A stretch of 64,000 bases of DNA, taken from positions 12,409,621 through 12,473,620 of the forward strand of contig CAJINV010000002.1 in NCBI GenBank assembly GCA_905178155.1, given 5' to 3'. Source of the DNA: Amoebophrya sp. A120 (Eukaryota; Sar; Dinophyceae; Syndiniales; Amoebophryaceae). Below, in pieces: positions 1 to 10,885 of this stretch. The notes under the pieces are model-generated. The model saw nothing but the letters and a program-made list of their open reading frames with translations, did no database searches and was not told where the DNA came from. Numbering within the stretch: the stretch's first letter is position 1; each line of letters begins with the position of its first letter. A program made the position numbers and the translations under genes.

Positions 1-758
1 GCCAGCAACTCGATAGCTGGCTTGCCGTTCAGGGCGCCTGGGAAATTTTTTTTTGCTGTGCATCAACTTGCTTTTCAAAACGTAGGACTTCTCCACCCGA
101 GAGAGCAGGTCGTAGAAATGAACTTTGTTGCAATCGATTGGCTTGCGGCTGTGGCATTCGAATCACAGGCATGGCAAAAAAGGTCGTAATTTACCTTGCA
201 AGAGGTTAATGATGTTGTCAATCATTTTGTCGATTTGAATGTAGTTCATAAAGGACACTAGCGGCTCCACACTCTGGGCCTTGATGTACTCAAATTCGTC
301 TGCGAGCTTCTGCTTGGCCTGTTTTGTACTTTTTCAGATTCGAAATCTTCACGAGCAAGATGTATTCTTACTGAACCGTGGCCATGCACATGCTCCTGTT
401 CATCATGCGCCTTCATCATGCGCCGACGTGACCTTTTCTGGTGCATCTTGCTAGTTACGCGCGCGTCATCGCACGGCTTCAGATGCTACTGCATCTTCCA
501 AAATCGAAAAGTTAAAGTAAGATGGCATTGCATGCCTTTCTCCTTTACCTTCGCGACTATCGTGGAAATTTCCAGTGGACTCGGTTCGTCCTGCAAGAAG
601 CTTCCGTAGTCGGTGTCATCCAGCGCCGTTCGCACGTCTTCTAAAGATTCGCAAGCACCCAACTTTCGGTAGTCATCGGGCGTGAGGAAGCCGCACTTCA
701 GACCGCGGAGGATACCCTCGGAGTAGCCCCCCGTCATGTTGAAAAGGGACTCCTCCAT
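1..758 (-). CDS. ATP6V0D: V-type proton ATPase subunit d (5' part, runs off the left edge)
   Basis: This encodes the N-terminal part of subunit d, the stalk-linking subunit of the Vo sector of the vacuolar proton pump. Three exons are visible: 549..758, 195..318 and 1..37, the last continuing off the window. The start at 758 gives MEESLFNMTGGYSEGI, the usual start of the family. Exon 1 ends STIVAK and exon 2 continues AKQKLADEFEYIKAQ with no residue gained or lost relative to plant homologues as I remember them. Exon 2 ends MIDNIINLLQ and exon 3 begins ALNGKP. Both introns (319..548 and 38..194) are GT-AG and keep phase (0 and 1). An upstream in-frame extension to about 788 exists, but its residues do not resemble the family. 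About 120 residues are seen of roughly 350-400 expected. Confidence 0.9.
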
Positions 759-1554
759 GGTTGCACGGTTTACTTCAAAAAAAAGCAAATCAAACCATAC
801 AACTCTTTTTCTACTTCTTTGCCTTTGTAGTTACGTCGAAAATTGTAGTTCCTCCGCCGGAGTTGATCTTGAAGCCCCAAGCCTCAGGCTCGTGACAGTG
901 AAAACACGACGAGAAAAAACAAGGCCAAGGAGGGAACTGAAGAAGAAGGAGAAACGATGTATGTATGGTTATCAGTGAGCGTGCAAGAACGACGACAGCG
1001 TCACACTTTGTTCATACAAGTACTTACTTATCTTGTTAAAGAAACAGAAAGTAGAAGCAACTCCATGTTGTAAATCAATGAGCCTGAATGCCTCTGCTTT
1101 CTGTATTTTTGAACACAGGTCACAAAACGAGAACACGCGTCGCCGGTGTGAATAAATCCTGTAGCTGTGCTGTCAATGTTATTTTCGACGGGGTTCCAGC
1201 ACGATCAGATTGATAACTACTCATTCATCGGCCCTCCCAGAGGATCAGTACACTCATAGTGCTGCAGCACGTGCACCAGTCACATTTTTTCGTGCGCTTC
1301 GAGAAGATACTTCGACCTTGGCGGGGTAAATCAACTTCAACTACATCGTGGTGGGCGTGTCACATATTATAGGGAGAGAGCTCCGGGTTTTCTTGGAAGG
1401 GTCAATAGCGCATGTTCTGGTTTGATCGGGCTATTTTCACTTGTGTCCTGCTCCTACAATGTGGTCGGGGCTAATCAAAAAAGACTTAAACGGCGAGGCA
1501 GGCAACCATATACAACTAAGTAGAGTGCTAGACTACAAACGGTCGGCTCGGCGT
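759..1554. other. Intergenic, no gene seen
   Basis: This lies between the start of the V-ATPase subunit d gene and the stop codon of the next gene. The only open frames are short, on either strand, without recognisable composition. It presumably holds the 5' leader of one gene and the 3' tail of the other. I see no RNA gene or repeat. Confidence 0.5.
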
Positions 1555-2256
1555 TCATTTCCGCGCAGCCCGGCCACGTCCGCGCTGCCGCGCCGTGCCG
1601 CCGTTCTGCTCCTCAGCGGTCGTCGTTTCTTCGTCACCGTCTGCTTTTCCCCTCATTTCTATTTCTGTCTTTGGCTTGTTGCCGAACACGTGCTCGTCCA
1701 GCACCTCGTCGAGTGATTTGCCATCCTGTAGAAGAGTGTACTGCATCAGCGTTGCACCGAGAACGAGCTGGCAGTACTTTGCACCGGTGACCACACCGTA
1801 GATCTGCCACTCGGGAATCCCGGAGAGCATTCCAGTGATCACCAGGATCGCGGTGGGCACCGGTGCGGGGGACACTTGGATGAGAAAAAGACCAAACATG
1901 CCGTACTTTTGCCCGTAGTCCGCAGCGGTTTCGATCCAGTCCGACCCCATCAGTCCGGTCTTTTCCAACACATACTCGGCGCCCCCGGACTTCATCAGCG
2001 ACATGTAGGTATACGCCGCGACCGTGCTGCCCGTGCAGAGCGTCATGGGACCGATCAAGATTCCCTTCAACCCCGGGTTCGACAAGAGGAACGTGGAGTA
2101 GAGCGTCCCCTGCATCACACCAACGCACCAGATCAGGGCGCCCGCGGTGAGGCTGTTTGTGATGGAAACAACGCAGATCAGGAAGGGAAACCACCAAGAT
2201 TGTCCATACTGGACCACCGAGAGGGCAAACCCTCGAGCGGAATCACGTATCGACAT
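1555..2256 (-). CDS. Multi-pass membrane protein, possibly VTT/SNARE-associated (DedA-like)
   Basis: A 233-residue protein in one exon with an ATG start. It has several hydrophobic segments, near residues 15-50, 62-85 and 120-170. The stretch FLIQVSPAPVPTAILVITG followed by LSGIPEWQIYGVVTGAK resembles the re-entrant loop and following helix of VTT (TMEM41/DedA) proteins, where Pro residues and a Gly-rich turn precede a membrane helix. That resemblance is only moderate. The last 45 residues are charged and low in complexity (Glu/Thr, then Arg-rich) and probably face the cytosol. VTT proteins include lipid scramblases of the ER and endomembranes; assigning that role here is inference. It could be an unrelated lineage-specific membrane protein. 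Confidence 0.7.
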   Translation of the reverse strand: MSIRDSARGFALSVVQYGQSWWFPFLICVVSITNSLTAGALIWCVGVMQGTLYSTFLLSNPGLKGILIGPMTLCTGSTVAAYTYMSLMKSGGAEYVLEKTGLMGSDWIETAADYGQKYGMFGLFLIQVSPAPVPTAILVITGMLSGIPEWQIYGVVTGAKYCQLVLGATLMQYTLLQDGKSLDEVLDEHVFGNKPKTEIEMRGKADGDEETTTAEEQNGGTARQRGRGRAARK

Positions 2257-2886
2257 TTTTAGATTTTGATGAACAAAAAGTGGCGACGTCGAGTGAGTGC
2301 GTCGAGCTCTAGTTGTTAATCTTTACTGTACTACTACTCCGCCCTCTTAATTCAGGATACTCCTTTCCACCTGAAACGAAAAACAATCGACATCTAGTGA
2401 GAGCGCGATTTCGCGTTTACTCATTATATTAAATTTGGGATCCTGTAGTCATGATGCATCCATACCTTCTAGACTTTCTTTGCAGCACCGAATGCAGCGA
2501 TCATATTGAAAAAGGATCCTCTTGTATGTTGTTGCTCTTCTGTTCGTTGCCAGTTGTATTTGGAAATGATCGACACGTTCAGCTGTTTGATTTTGATGAT
2601 CACGTTTTCCCCCAATAGTCGAATCGTACGAACATTGTAAAGGTGGAGCAGGAGATCTGTCCTGACGACTAACTATACATGCGCTATACGCTCATGCAAA
2701 TGAGCGTAAGCCGACTCTCTGGGGTGTCGTAGTCGTCCGTCACCATCGAAACCGATAGCGTAAGAACATATCATCATAAAAATGGAACAACTTTCAGAAA
2801 GTTCATGCACGTGTACGCAAGCAGCTGCTATAGATGTTCTTTCGCGTCAGTGATTTGTTCCAACAAGACTAGGACCGCTGACACTA
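2257..2886. other. Intergenic with one short perfect hairpin
   Basis: No convincing open frame. A perfect 9-bp inverted repeat lies at 2687..2708 (TACGCTCAT, loop GCAA, ATGAGCGTA). On the plus strand the loop is a GNRA tetraloop; on the gene strand it is TTGC. I see nothing else. Confidence 0.5.
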
Positions 2887-4584
2887 CTACTCGCGCCTAT
2901 AAAACGCGATGCTTTCCCGAACCCAGGAAAGTTCGCTTTTCGCACGAAGCCTCCGCGTTATCCTCTCGTCAAGCTTGAGGCCCAGGGCTTCGAGTCTTCT
3001 CCTTGATTCTGCTGGCGGTAACGTGTTGACGTGCCCCTCGCCGAGAATGTGCGGAGGCGCCCACGAAATGATCAGCCCATCCTTTGCGAAGTTGTTCAGG
3101 TTTGCCAGAAACTCGGCCTCGCGCTCACCTGGCGGGATGTGCTCGGCAACCTCGATACAGAGCACGAATTGCTTCGAAGTAGAAGACACAGGAGTGGAGG
3201 TCCGTTCGGCAGCTAAAAGACCGTCTTCCTCCGCAAGCCAACCGGGAAGCTGCTTCCGCAAGTCCTGCGTGAGGTCTGCCGCGTGTACGGTACCTCCGGA
3301 AATTTCGTTCACATTCGGCGAGCCCTCGACCGCGTGCGCGACGAAAATTCCGGTATCGTTCAGCCACCGACTGTACCCGCCATCCATGGCCCCAAAGTCA
3401 AAAATTCGAACCTTGGTGCTATAATCACTGTCGGAATCGCTTTGTTCGTCAAAAATGTCTTCCCCAGCCTCCGTTGTTTGCCGGACCGTGTCTTGCACGA
3501 AGGCGACCCCGAGCTCCTGGAGAACGACCCGCAACACGCCTTTGTCTATCAGTGCGGTCTCCGGGAACAGATCTCGGTACAGAAGCGTGGTGTTCGTGAA
3601 CATACCCTTCTCCGCGTCGTGGCCCCAGTGGTGGCGGCTGTCGATGAGGGCGGGCTGCAACTTCGTGATGAGCTCCTCCACCACTTTGCGGCTGGACTCC
3701 ACGACCTTTAGCACGGCAGAAAAATGCTTCTTCGGACTGTTACTGTTCGAGTACATGCCAAGGTCCGCCATCCAAAATTGCAGGTCCAGAAAACTCATCC
3801 AGCCGGTGCGCCAGTAGCGGAACACAGAATGCAACAGATTGCGGACGGAGGAAGCGAAGCAGTGTTTGAAGATCATCAGGAAGTAAGTGACCCTGCTGAG
3901 AAAACCGCTCAGCTGCTCCATCATGGCCTTAATCGGGCCGAACAGAATGCTGTAGTCCGGCTTTACCATCGCGAGCCTGGACGGAGATCCGGAAGAGGAC
4001 GCAGCAGGAGCTGCTGATGTTCTTGGGATTTCGTCTTCTGTGGCCTGCTCGCCTTCATCCGCAGAAGTAGAAACGCTCCCGGTTAAGCTTGCCGGTACTT
4101 CGACTGCCATTCTTGGCGGCGCTCCGGGGGGCTCGCTGTCGACGTCTGAGCTCATTTCCATGAGCCAGGCCACAGTCTCGAAGCCCTTGACCTCGAGCTC
4201 TTGGTGCTCGAAGACAATGCCCTCCGTCGTCGCGAGCTCCGCTAGTATGTGTTCGTGCAGCTGCTCACACCGGGAATCGGTTTTGCTTGATGCAGCCGTC
4301 TCCCTCTCCGTAGTCGTGGTCTGTGCCCATGCGAATCGGTAAAGTTGCTCGCTGTCCGAAGCTCCGACCGTCTTCTGAAAACTTTGCTGGTGCAGAGCTT
4401 GCAACTCCGCGAAAAGCTGTTGGCGCATCGGCTCGCTACCATCACTGGGGGACTGCTGCGCAAGGACGAGGTCGAGGGGGAGGACATTGAAGACATTATT
4501 TGCCAACGGGGAAAAAACAAAAGAGGAGACGATAAAACTGAAATAATTTCGTTTGCGGCCCAAATGCAAGAATGATCGTCCCAT
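2887..4584 (-). CDS. Class I SAM-dependent methyltransferase, secreted or membrane-anchored
   Basis: A 565-residue protein in a single exon, with an ATG at 4584. Residues 15-45 are hydrophobic and look like a signal peptide or signal anchor. A Ser/Glu-rich stretch follows to about residue 195, then a mostly helical region with a weakly hydrophobic stretch (FLSRVTYFLMIFKHCFASS). The C-terminal part is a class I methyltransferase fold. KVRIFDFGAMDGGYSRWL near residue 395 is motif I, the glycine-rich SAM loop. CIEVAEHIPPGEREAE near 478 is the acidic motif ending strand 4 (EVAEHI), and LIISWAPP follows as motif III. The order and spacing match Methyltransf_11/23-type enzymes. The substrate cannot be told from sequence. 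The hydrophobic N-terminus suggests action in the secretory pathway, which is inference. Confidence 0.82.
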   Translation of the reverse strand: MGRSFLHLGRKRNYFSFIVSSFVFSPLANNVFNVLPLDLVLAQQSPSDGSEPMRQQLFAELQALHQQSFQKTVGASDSEQLYRFAWAQTTTTERETAASSKTDSRCEQLHEHILAELATTEGIVFEHQELEVKGFETVAWLMEMSSDVDSEPPGAPPRMAVEVPASLTGSVSTSADEGEQATEDEIPRTSAAPAASSSGSPSRLAMVKPDYSILFGPIKAMMEQLSGFLSRVTYFLMIFKHCFASSVRNLLHSVFRYWRTGWMSFLDLQFWMADLGMYSNSNSPKKHFSAVLKVVESSRKVVEELITKLQPALIDSRHHWGHDAEKGMFTNTTLLYRDLFPETALIDKGVLRVVLQELGVAFVQDTVRQTTEAGEDIFDEQSDSDSDYSTKVRIFDFGAMDGGYSRWLNDTGIFVAHAVEGSPNVNEISGGTVHAADLTQDLRKQLPGWLAEEDGLLAAERTSTPVSSTSKQFVLCIEVAEHIPPGEREAEFLANLNNFAKDGLIISWAPPHILGEGHVNTLPPAESRRRLEALGLKLDERITRRLRAKSELSWVRESIAFYRRE

Positions 4585-5286
4585 TTCTTATGCACGCTGC
4601 TAACAGGATCAGGATCCCGTTGACGCGCCTGCACCAACTGGTTTATGTTTATTTACTTATTTTGGAGGTTGGTCAAAACGGTAAATAAATATGATAACGA
4701 CTGAAATGAAAACAAGACGCACAAAAACGAGCACTTGAGAGCAGCAACGAAAAATATCGATGATGTTCTTGTTGTAGTGCCACACCGAGGCCGCGATGTC
4801 TTGCGGAAGCGGAAAGCTCCGCTGCAACCCTTGTTCAGTGTCCTGGTTGGAATACCATATAATGCCTAGGTCAAAGCTTGGAAAACTCGGTCGAGCGAGG
4901 TATGATGATCGGGGTCGTAGACGGGCTCGCGAACAGGACCGGCGGCGTACCGAATGGCGTCAGGATTTGCTTTCTTTCTCTTTTTTTTACATGATGACGT
5001 TTCACTCGATATTTGCCATAAGTAGACTCATCAAAGTCTACTAAGTAGCACTGTTTTGTCAAACAAAGAGATTCAGAGCGCCATCGGTCTTGAGCTCAGT
5101 GTTTGTTTTTCAGACGCACCGCATCATCTCTGCAACGTCCTTACTTGCTCACTGGATCGCTGTCGTTCAAAAGGGACTGATTGAAGTTGAGATTGATTGT
5201 CATGCCGTTTCGGAACATCGAGACAACTTTTGCACCGCTTTTGTTTCCTTCATGATCATGCGACTCTGCGAGTCGCCATGGTATAA
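4585..5286. other. Intergenic, no gene seen
   Basis: Only short unsupported frames on both strands. It separates the methyltransferase start from the stop codon of the large membrane-protein gene. I see no repeat or RNA gene. Confidence 0.5.
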
Positions 5287-7820
5287 TCACGTATCGCGGT
5301 GAAACCATACATCTCCAAACTTGATGCCGGTGCTGCCACCCGTCGGACAGCGGCCTTGATCGCCGAGGACAGTATCCCAGAACGTCCCGCAGGCCTGTTC
5401 GACTGGTCCTCCTTCAGCGGATGCATGATCCACCCACCAAAAGGCACGAGCTTCAGAAAAGAGACCAAAGACCAGGTTGCCAATTGTGTAATCAGGTTGG
5501 AGCACCTGCGCCTGCGTGGTAGCATATTCGCTGGAGGTCGGTGCGAGTGCGGAAGGAGCGGTCCTAGTACTATAGGAACAAAAGAGTTCCATAGCCTTGA
5601 GCACTGGCAAAAGAAAGACCGTGTACATGGCGAGCACCTCCAAGACAAAGACGAGCGAGGGCCAGAACAGGGACACTGTGACCGGCACAAGGGGGCCGGA
5701 CCGCTTTTCGGACATCTGGCCCTGCCTGAAGTTGACACAGGACTTAAGCACCACAAAGAGGGAAGCACTGACCCAGCCAAACAGCAGCGTGAGCATGCGC
5801 GCGGCAAGGAAAGGCTCGAAGTAATACGCCACACAGACCTCCCGTCTTTGGCAGGAATCCATCGTGCTCAGCGCATGGAATTGTGCCATGTCCTCCACTC
5901 GTTTTGCCAAAAGCGGGTCATGCGGAGTCGGGTCCTCAAAGAAGCGAAACACGTAAGAAACGGAGACGCCTTCCCCAAACACAAGTTGCACGGTTTCGAA
6001 GACCAGCATCAAAAACATTGCCAAGACCACAAACGCGCCGTGCCCGATAGACAAATACTTCTGCGACTGTTGTAAACTCATGCGCGTGGCCTCTGCCTGC
6101 AGTTCGATTTGCTGTGCCCGCGGAGCTGAAATCCTTGCTCGTTCTTCTTCATCAACACTCTCTCCTGCCTTATCCGCTTCTTTCGCACGGGAGGAAGAGT
6201 TTGCTGCCGGTAGTGGCGTGATCTCGTCGTGGTCAAAGGACACGGAGGGAAGACATGCAGTGAGTATGAATCCGCTCGCAGGCACCACGAGAAGCAGCAG
6301 TCGCAGACTCATCTCCAGGTAGGACTGAGTCACTGTAAAGCCGGTTCCGAGATCCGTCACCAGCGAATGCTTCAAGAAGCACCAGGGGCTGTGCAGTTCA
6401 AAGGTGTAACGACTCAGAATCACGAATACGCCAAACATCAGGAGGCCAGACGTGAAGATGATTCCCTCCGGAGAGCTCTGCACTTGGCACACGCTGCTCA
6501 AGGTCCCGTGTTCGTAGAAGTTCCAGGGTAGCAGGTAGAACTCCTCTTCTTCTACGCCATTTAACAGGTGGCCGAGCCCCCGCTTGCGCATCTTCTCGGC
6601 GTGCTCTCGCGTCGGAAACCGCCGCGGACACAGCACCAGTCGCGCGGGAAGCAACGTGATAGACACCGCAGCGAGGTAGGCCAGGCAAACAAACACAGTG
6701 CTGAACAAGGCCTGGCTCCGCATCCACCCGAACAGGAAAGCGACGACCAATTCCAACACGTACTCGTTGGTTGCACCTACGTCGCGAATGCGCTCAAACG
6801 CGGCTGTGGTGTTCTCCCGCAGAGCCAGCGCGAGTGATTGTGTTCTAGAAATGGCTGAGTGGTCCTCCAAACTATCTTCGCGGGCCCGTGCCTCCTGATT
6901 TCCGTTGTCTTCCGTCGGGGCACCCATGTTGATGCGCCCTGTTGCACCCCTCGCTTCCAGCGCGGCCTCATCCTTCTTGTGCTGACGCATAGCAGGGGAG
7001 GGCAGGCGACTGTTTGGCTCTCTCCCGGCTTGCAGTTTCTCATTCTCGACCTGGGGCTGCAAGAATGTCTGTTCCATTTCTTCCATCTTTCGTTCCTGTA
7101 GCAGTAGCTGCAGCTTCGTCTCCAGTTTTTCCACCTTCTGCGCCAATTTCGTAAGAAAAACCTCCGAAGGAGCGCTGCTAGACGATAGCTTCTCCGGGGT
7201 GGATCCATCACCTCGCGACTGCATATGCAGAGCAGCCGCTCAGCGAGTGCGGCATGAGATCCCAATTCGCCATCCTTTACTTGAAGAAGCGCTCCGCCCT
7301 CCGCCTGTGCGACGTTGCCCTGTGTTCTCTGCGCTTCTACTTCACCTGTAAGCAAAAAAAAGTCCGCGCTTCTCTCGGACATCATGTCGCCCGTGGCGTC
7401 CGGGTTTTGTGCGATTGGTTGGAAGACCTCGCCATCGTCTCCGAGGATCGGGGCCGCTTCTCCAATTTCTTGATTCTCAACCTCTTCCTGTGTTGCGGTG
7501 CTTTCCGCGCCTGTCACAAAATCATGCTTGGCGCCGGACCTGCGGGAAGTGCTAGCACTAGCGGATCGCAGCACACGCGCTGCTTCCAGACGGGCACCAG
7601 CGTGTACTTCTGCGTCGTGCTCCACTTGCTCTTCGGAGTAAGAGCCTCGACTCTCTCCGACCGCATGAACAAAACCACTAACGCTTGCGAAAAGGTAGAG
7701 CAGTAGAACCGAAAGATGCAGTCGGAGTCGCAGTCGCGCTGCCGCTCGTCCGCAGCGACGCGCGGAGGCGCACGAGCACGAGAAAACAAACACCGTGGCA
7801 GCAAGATTCATGCTGTCCAT
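5287..7820 (-). CDS. Large multi-pass membrane protein with coiled coil (paralogue 1)
   Basis: Two exons, 7281..7820 and 5287..7218, give 823 residues. The frame change near 7220 is resolved by a 62-nt GT-AG intron (7219..7280), phase 0 on both sides, joining ALLQ to SRGDG. This matches the 828-residue intronless paralogue at 32870..35356. Order of parts: a hydrophobic leader within the first 55 residues (LSVLLLYLFASVSGFVHAVG); an acidic low-complexity region; a short coiled coil (LAQKVEKLETKLQLLLQERK); then about seven or eight hydrophobic segments. Landmarks shared with the paralogue are GTLSSVCQ, LSRYT, a segment ending GFILTA, and FGEG. I recognise no known family. The leader suggests the secretory pathway or plasma membrane. 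The first in-frame ATG is at 7820. Confidence 0.83.
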
Positions 7821-8267
7821 CAAGTAGATGTAGAATACTTCTCCATAAGTGCAGGCAAAAAAGAATATCTAAAGGTACCTTTTGCCTCCTCTACAGTAGC
7901 CGCCCGAAAAGATGAACAAATCTCCCTCCTCGTCCTCCTACTTTACTAAGACGTCGATGAAAAACAACCCAACATCATCTTAGCGGATTCATAAACATCA
8001 AATCGAAATCATGAAAAAGAAAAACACGTTCGGCAACTGTCGAGAAACAAACGGCATGTGTCCAAACTGCTTCATCACCAGTGACGGTTGGGGTTGAGGC
8101 TTTCCAACCGCACCACCGACGACAAAAAAATCATAAAGTATCTGAGGCTTCACGACAACATCTTAATTTTACAGTGGAAGACTCAACACACAGACACATG
8201 TGTACGAACCATCCTCGGTCCGAAATTGTACAACTGGTATGGCGATTCCGATTTTGCACTATTTCTA
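7821..8267. other. Intergenic, no gene seen
   Basis: An AT-rich spacer between the start of the membrane-protein gene and the stop codon of the beta-propeller gene. No supported frame, repeat or RNA gene. Confidence 0.5.
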
Positions 8268-10256
8268 CTAGCGAAACATTGCCGCTAGCGTATCCAAAAA
8301 GCCCCTCGCGGAGCCGGTAAAGGCGGCACCTTTCTTGTTCAAACTTTCCATTGTGATGTAGGCCAGGCCGCTGGGTTTCTCCACGTACGCGAGGAACTCG
8401 AGCTCATGCTGGTGCAGCTCGCCGGCCGGTATCTTGTAAATGCCGCCTTTCCCATCGTAGCAGGTCTTCTCTCGGTCCACGAGGTAAATCTGCCCCTCGC
8501 CGTCGTAGGCAAGACCCTGCGGACTGATGGCGTCTGCACTGACTTTGACCGGGGCAAGCACTGTTTTCGCGATCTTTTCGCCTTGCTCCGAAGCGTCCTC
8601 CTCGTCCAAGACAGCAGAGAGCTTTTCCCGCGCGATCACCGCGTCCCCGCTAGAAAAGAACGCCAATCGCCTGCCGATGGCGAGGCCCTGATAGAAAGAA
8701 AAAGAGATGTAGTAACTCTTGATTTCTCTCCTTTTCAGTCTCATCACTTTGATTTTTGATGTAGCGTGCAGCATTCCTATCGCTACAGGTGCAGACTCAT
8801 ACTCAGCCTCACCACACCGACCAGTATAGCCTATCGATACATTCTCAATTCAATTTCAAATTGAATTCCTTTTTTTGAATAAACAATTTACATGTTCGAG
8901 CATGTGGCGTGCCAAAAGAACCTCTACCCGTGCCGGTTCCGCTCCGATTTTTGCGTCGGCTTTGACTAGTGATTCCAGGGACTTCTCGCTCGGACTGACC
9001 CGGAAAAACGGCAGGCTGTGCGCGACAGTGGTCAGCGACGAGAGACTGGGCGGCGGTGCTGTCGTGGCAGGTACGGCGGACAGAAAGACATCGCGCGTCA
9101 GCTTTCGGTCACCCGTCCCGTACTCGCGATGCTCCCGCATCATGGGGTCCTTGTGATGCAGAGCGTCGCCCGAATCAAAACTGCTCAGCGTACTGTCGGG
9201 CAGGTTTGACTTTCCCAGTGCTGGCGCTTTTGCGTCTGGCGGGGCGGAGCCGAGGTCGCCGTTCGCGAAGTAGAGATCTAGGTCGTCCGTTCCCACGGCC
9301 CCCGGGGCCCAAACTTTGTTTCCCGACGAGGTGCGGTCCCAGACCAGCGCAGGATCAAATTTCTCCCCGCCGCCAATCTTCTTGCGCGATTGCTTGAAGA
9401 TGCCTCTGAAAAGTTCCGTCGTCATTGTCTTATTCTTCGCGCCAGAATTCGCGTCAGAAGAGCCCTTTGCTTCCTCTGCTCCAACTTGCAAAAATTGGAA
9501 AGTGGTACCAAGCTGTGGATCAAAATCGTCTAACTGTGGACGACGACGACCCGTTCTTGGAGAAGATATTTCATTCACGATCTTGTTCGTTGCACTGTTC
9601 GCGAACGAAAACAACGGCGGTGCGAGTCTTGTGGTTCTCATCGTCTGCCGTTCTTCGCTGGTGTCGCTCGTCCGCAGAGGCCTCCTGCTAGGCAGAGGCG
9701 TCAATGACGGTCTGGGCGATCCCAAGATTTCCTTCAAAACATTCCCGGCGTGCTGTTGTTCTTTTTGCTCGTGGTCATCTTGCTGTGCCTCCAGAAACGC
9801 GGCTCCTTCGGCAGTCGCTGGCGGTGTGGCAGCTGGTGTTTCCACGATAACCTGACCCGAAAAAAACAGATCCCCGTTTGGTGCCACGGCCAGATGCTCT
9901 GCTTCGACCTTGTCCACCGCGGTTTTTGCGATGCCGTCGGTGGTCAGACGTCCCTCTTTTGCTTGTGAAAGGCCGTAAAACAGAATTTTCTGCTGTCCAG
10001 GGTCGGCCACGTAGAGACGTGATATTTCTGGATCGATAGCGAGCCCCGTAGGTCGAGAGAGATTTTCGCGGACCAAAACTTTCGCGGCCTTTCGCACACC
10101 AAGAGGAGGGTTCAAGTGCACGTACGAGAGCTGGGCCAACTCCGGCTGTGAGACGACGAGGTACTGCTCGATTTCCACCGGTCCGTCCGCACCAGCTGCA
10201 GTTGCTGCTGCGAGGAAGAGAAGCCCACGAAGAAGGAGAACAATCCTTGCCACCAT
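8268..10256 (-). CDS. Secreted NHL/SMP-30-type beta-propeller protein
   Basis: Two exons, 8892..10256 and 8268..8687, are joined by a 204-nt GT-AG intron in phase 0, giving 594 residues. The ATG at 10256 opens a signal peptide (MVARIVLLLRGLLFLAAATA). Propeller-type strands recur: GLAIDPEISRLYVADPGQQ near residues 70-90, LAVAPNGDLFFSG somewhat later, and GLAYDGEGQIYLVDR in exon 2. This hydrophobic-D/N-G-x-hydrophobic-hydrophobic-V/S-D pattern is typical of NHL and gluconolactonase-like repeats. The repeats are split by a roughly 300-residue insertion rich in Ser, Thr, Glu and Ala with no visible fold. The protein is probably extracellular or lumenal. No catalytic residues can be assigned, so function is unknown. 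Confidence 0.78.
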
Positions 10257-10885
10257 TTTGCTCGACGTGGTCAACGTGAACGTTGACAAGTTCTTGTAGT
10301 TTCTATACGTTCTGTAAATGCTTCAGCTTTTTGCTGGAGGACGTTTCAATCTGCTGGAGGACGTTTCAATCTATAAACGCAAAGGTCAAACCGTGCGCAC
10401 GGAAGCATAAGTATATTACTTATCATACACCACACAAGTCAGCTCTAGTTCAGTCCCGCTTTCGCTTGTGAATCTCGCTCGGTGCTTGTGCTTGACCACC
10501 AGAAAATGCACGTACACCACAACACTGCTACGCACAATTTGAATTTACACTATTTCTTCGCTGGTACTACGGTAAGTATGTTAACTAATCGCCTCGTGGT
10601 ACGAAGACATCATTCACGCCAGTTCACTAGAACTCTCGTCTCATGATGGGAACACGCCAAACAAAGCTTGTGAAAGATATACTTAAAGTTAAATTATCAA
10701 GAACATGGTTCGCATTTGTCAATGCCGATGCAAAGCTTAGCAGCTCTAAGACGATGGCTTTCTTTTGCGATTTCTGTGGTGTCGATGTTGAACAAAAAAG
10801 TTTTGCGTTTGGGAAACTGCTATGGAATTGGCACCTATCATGCCTGCATCTGCAACTTCTACCTGCATGATGCCAACGGGAAAAA
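10257..10885. other. Intergenic between propeller gene and CK1-like gene
   Basis: No gene seen. Apart from the 20-bp duplication at 10332..10371, listed separately, I see no structure. Confidence 0.5.
10332..10371. repeat. Two-copy 20-bp tandem duplication
   Basis: TGCTGGAGGACGTTTCAATC is present twice head to tail with no mismatch, about 75-115 bp upstream of the propeller gene start codon, in its probable 5' leader or promoter. It looks like a recent slippage or duplication event. Confidence 0.8.

Noticed and set aside
1634-2197. Long overlapping frame in the VTT-like gene region
   Set aside because: It is an off-frame shadow of the membrane-protein gene, Arg/His-rich with no hydrophobic pattern.
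7200-7300. Frameshift or pseudogene in membrane-protein paralogue 1
   Set aside because: A phase-0 62-nt GT-AG intron explains the frame change and gives a length matching the intact paralogue.
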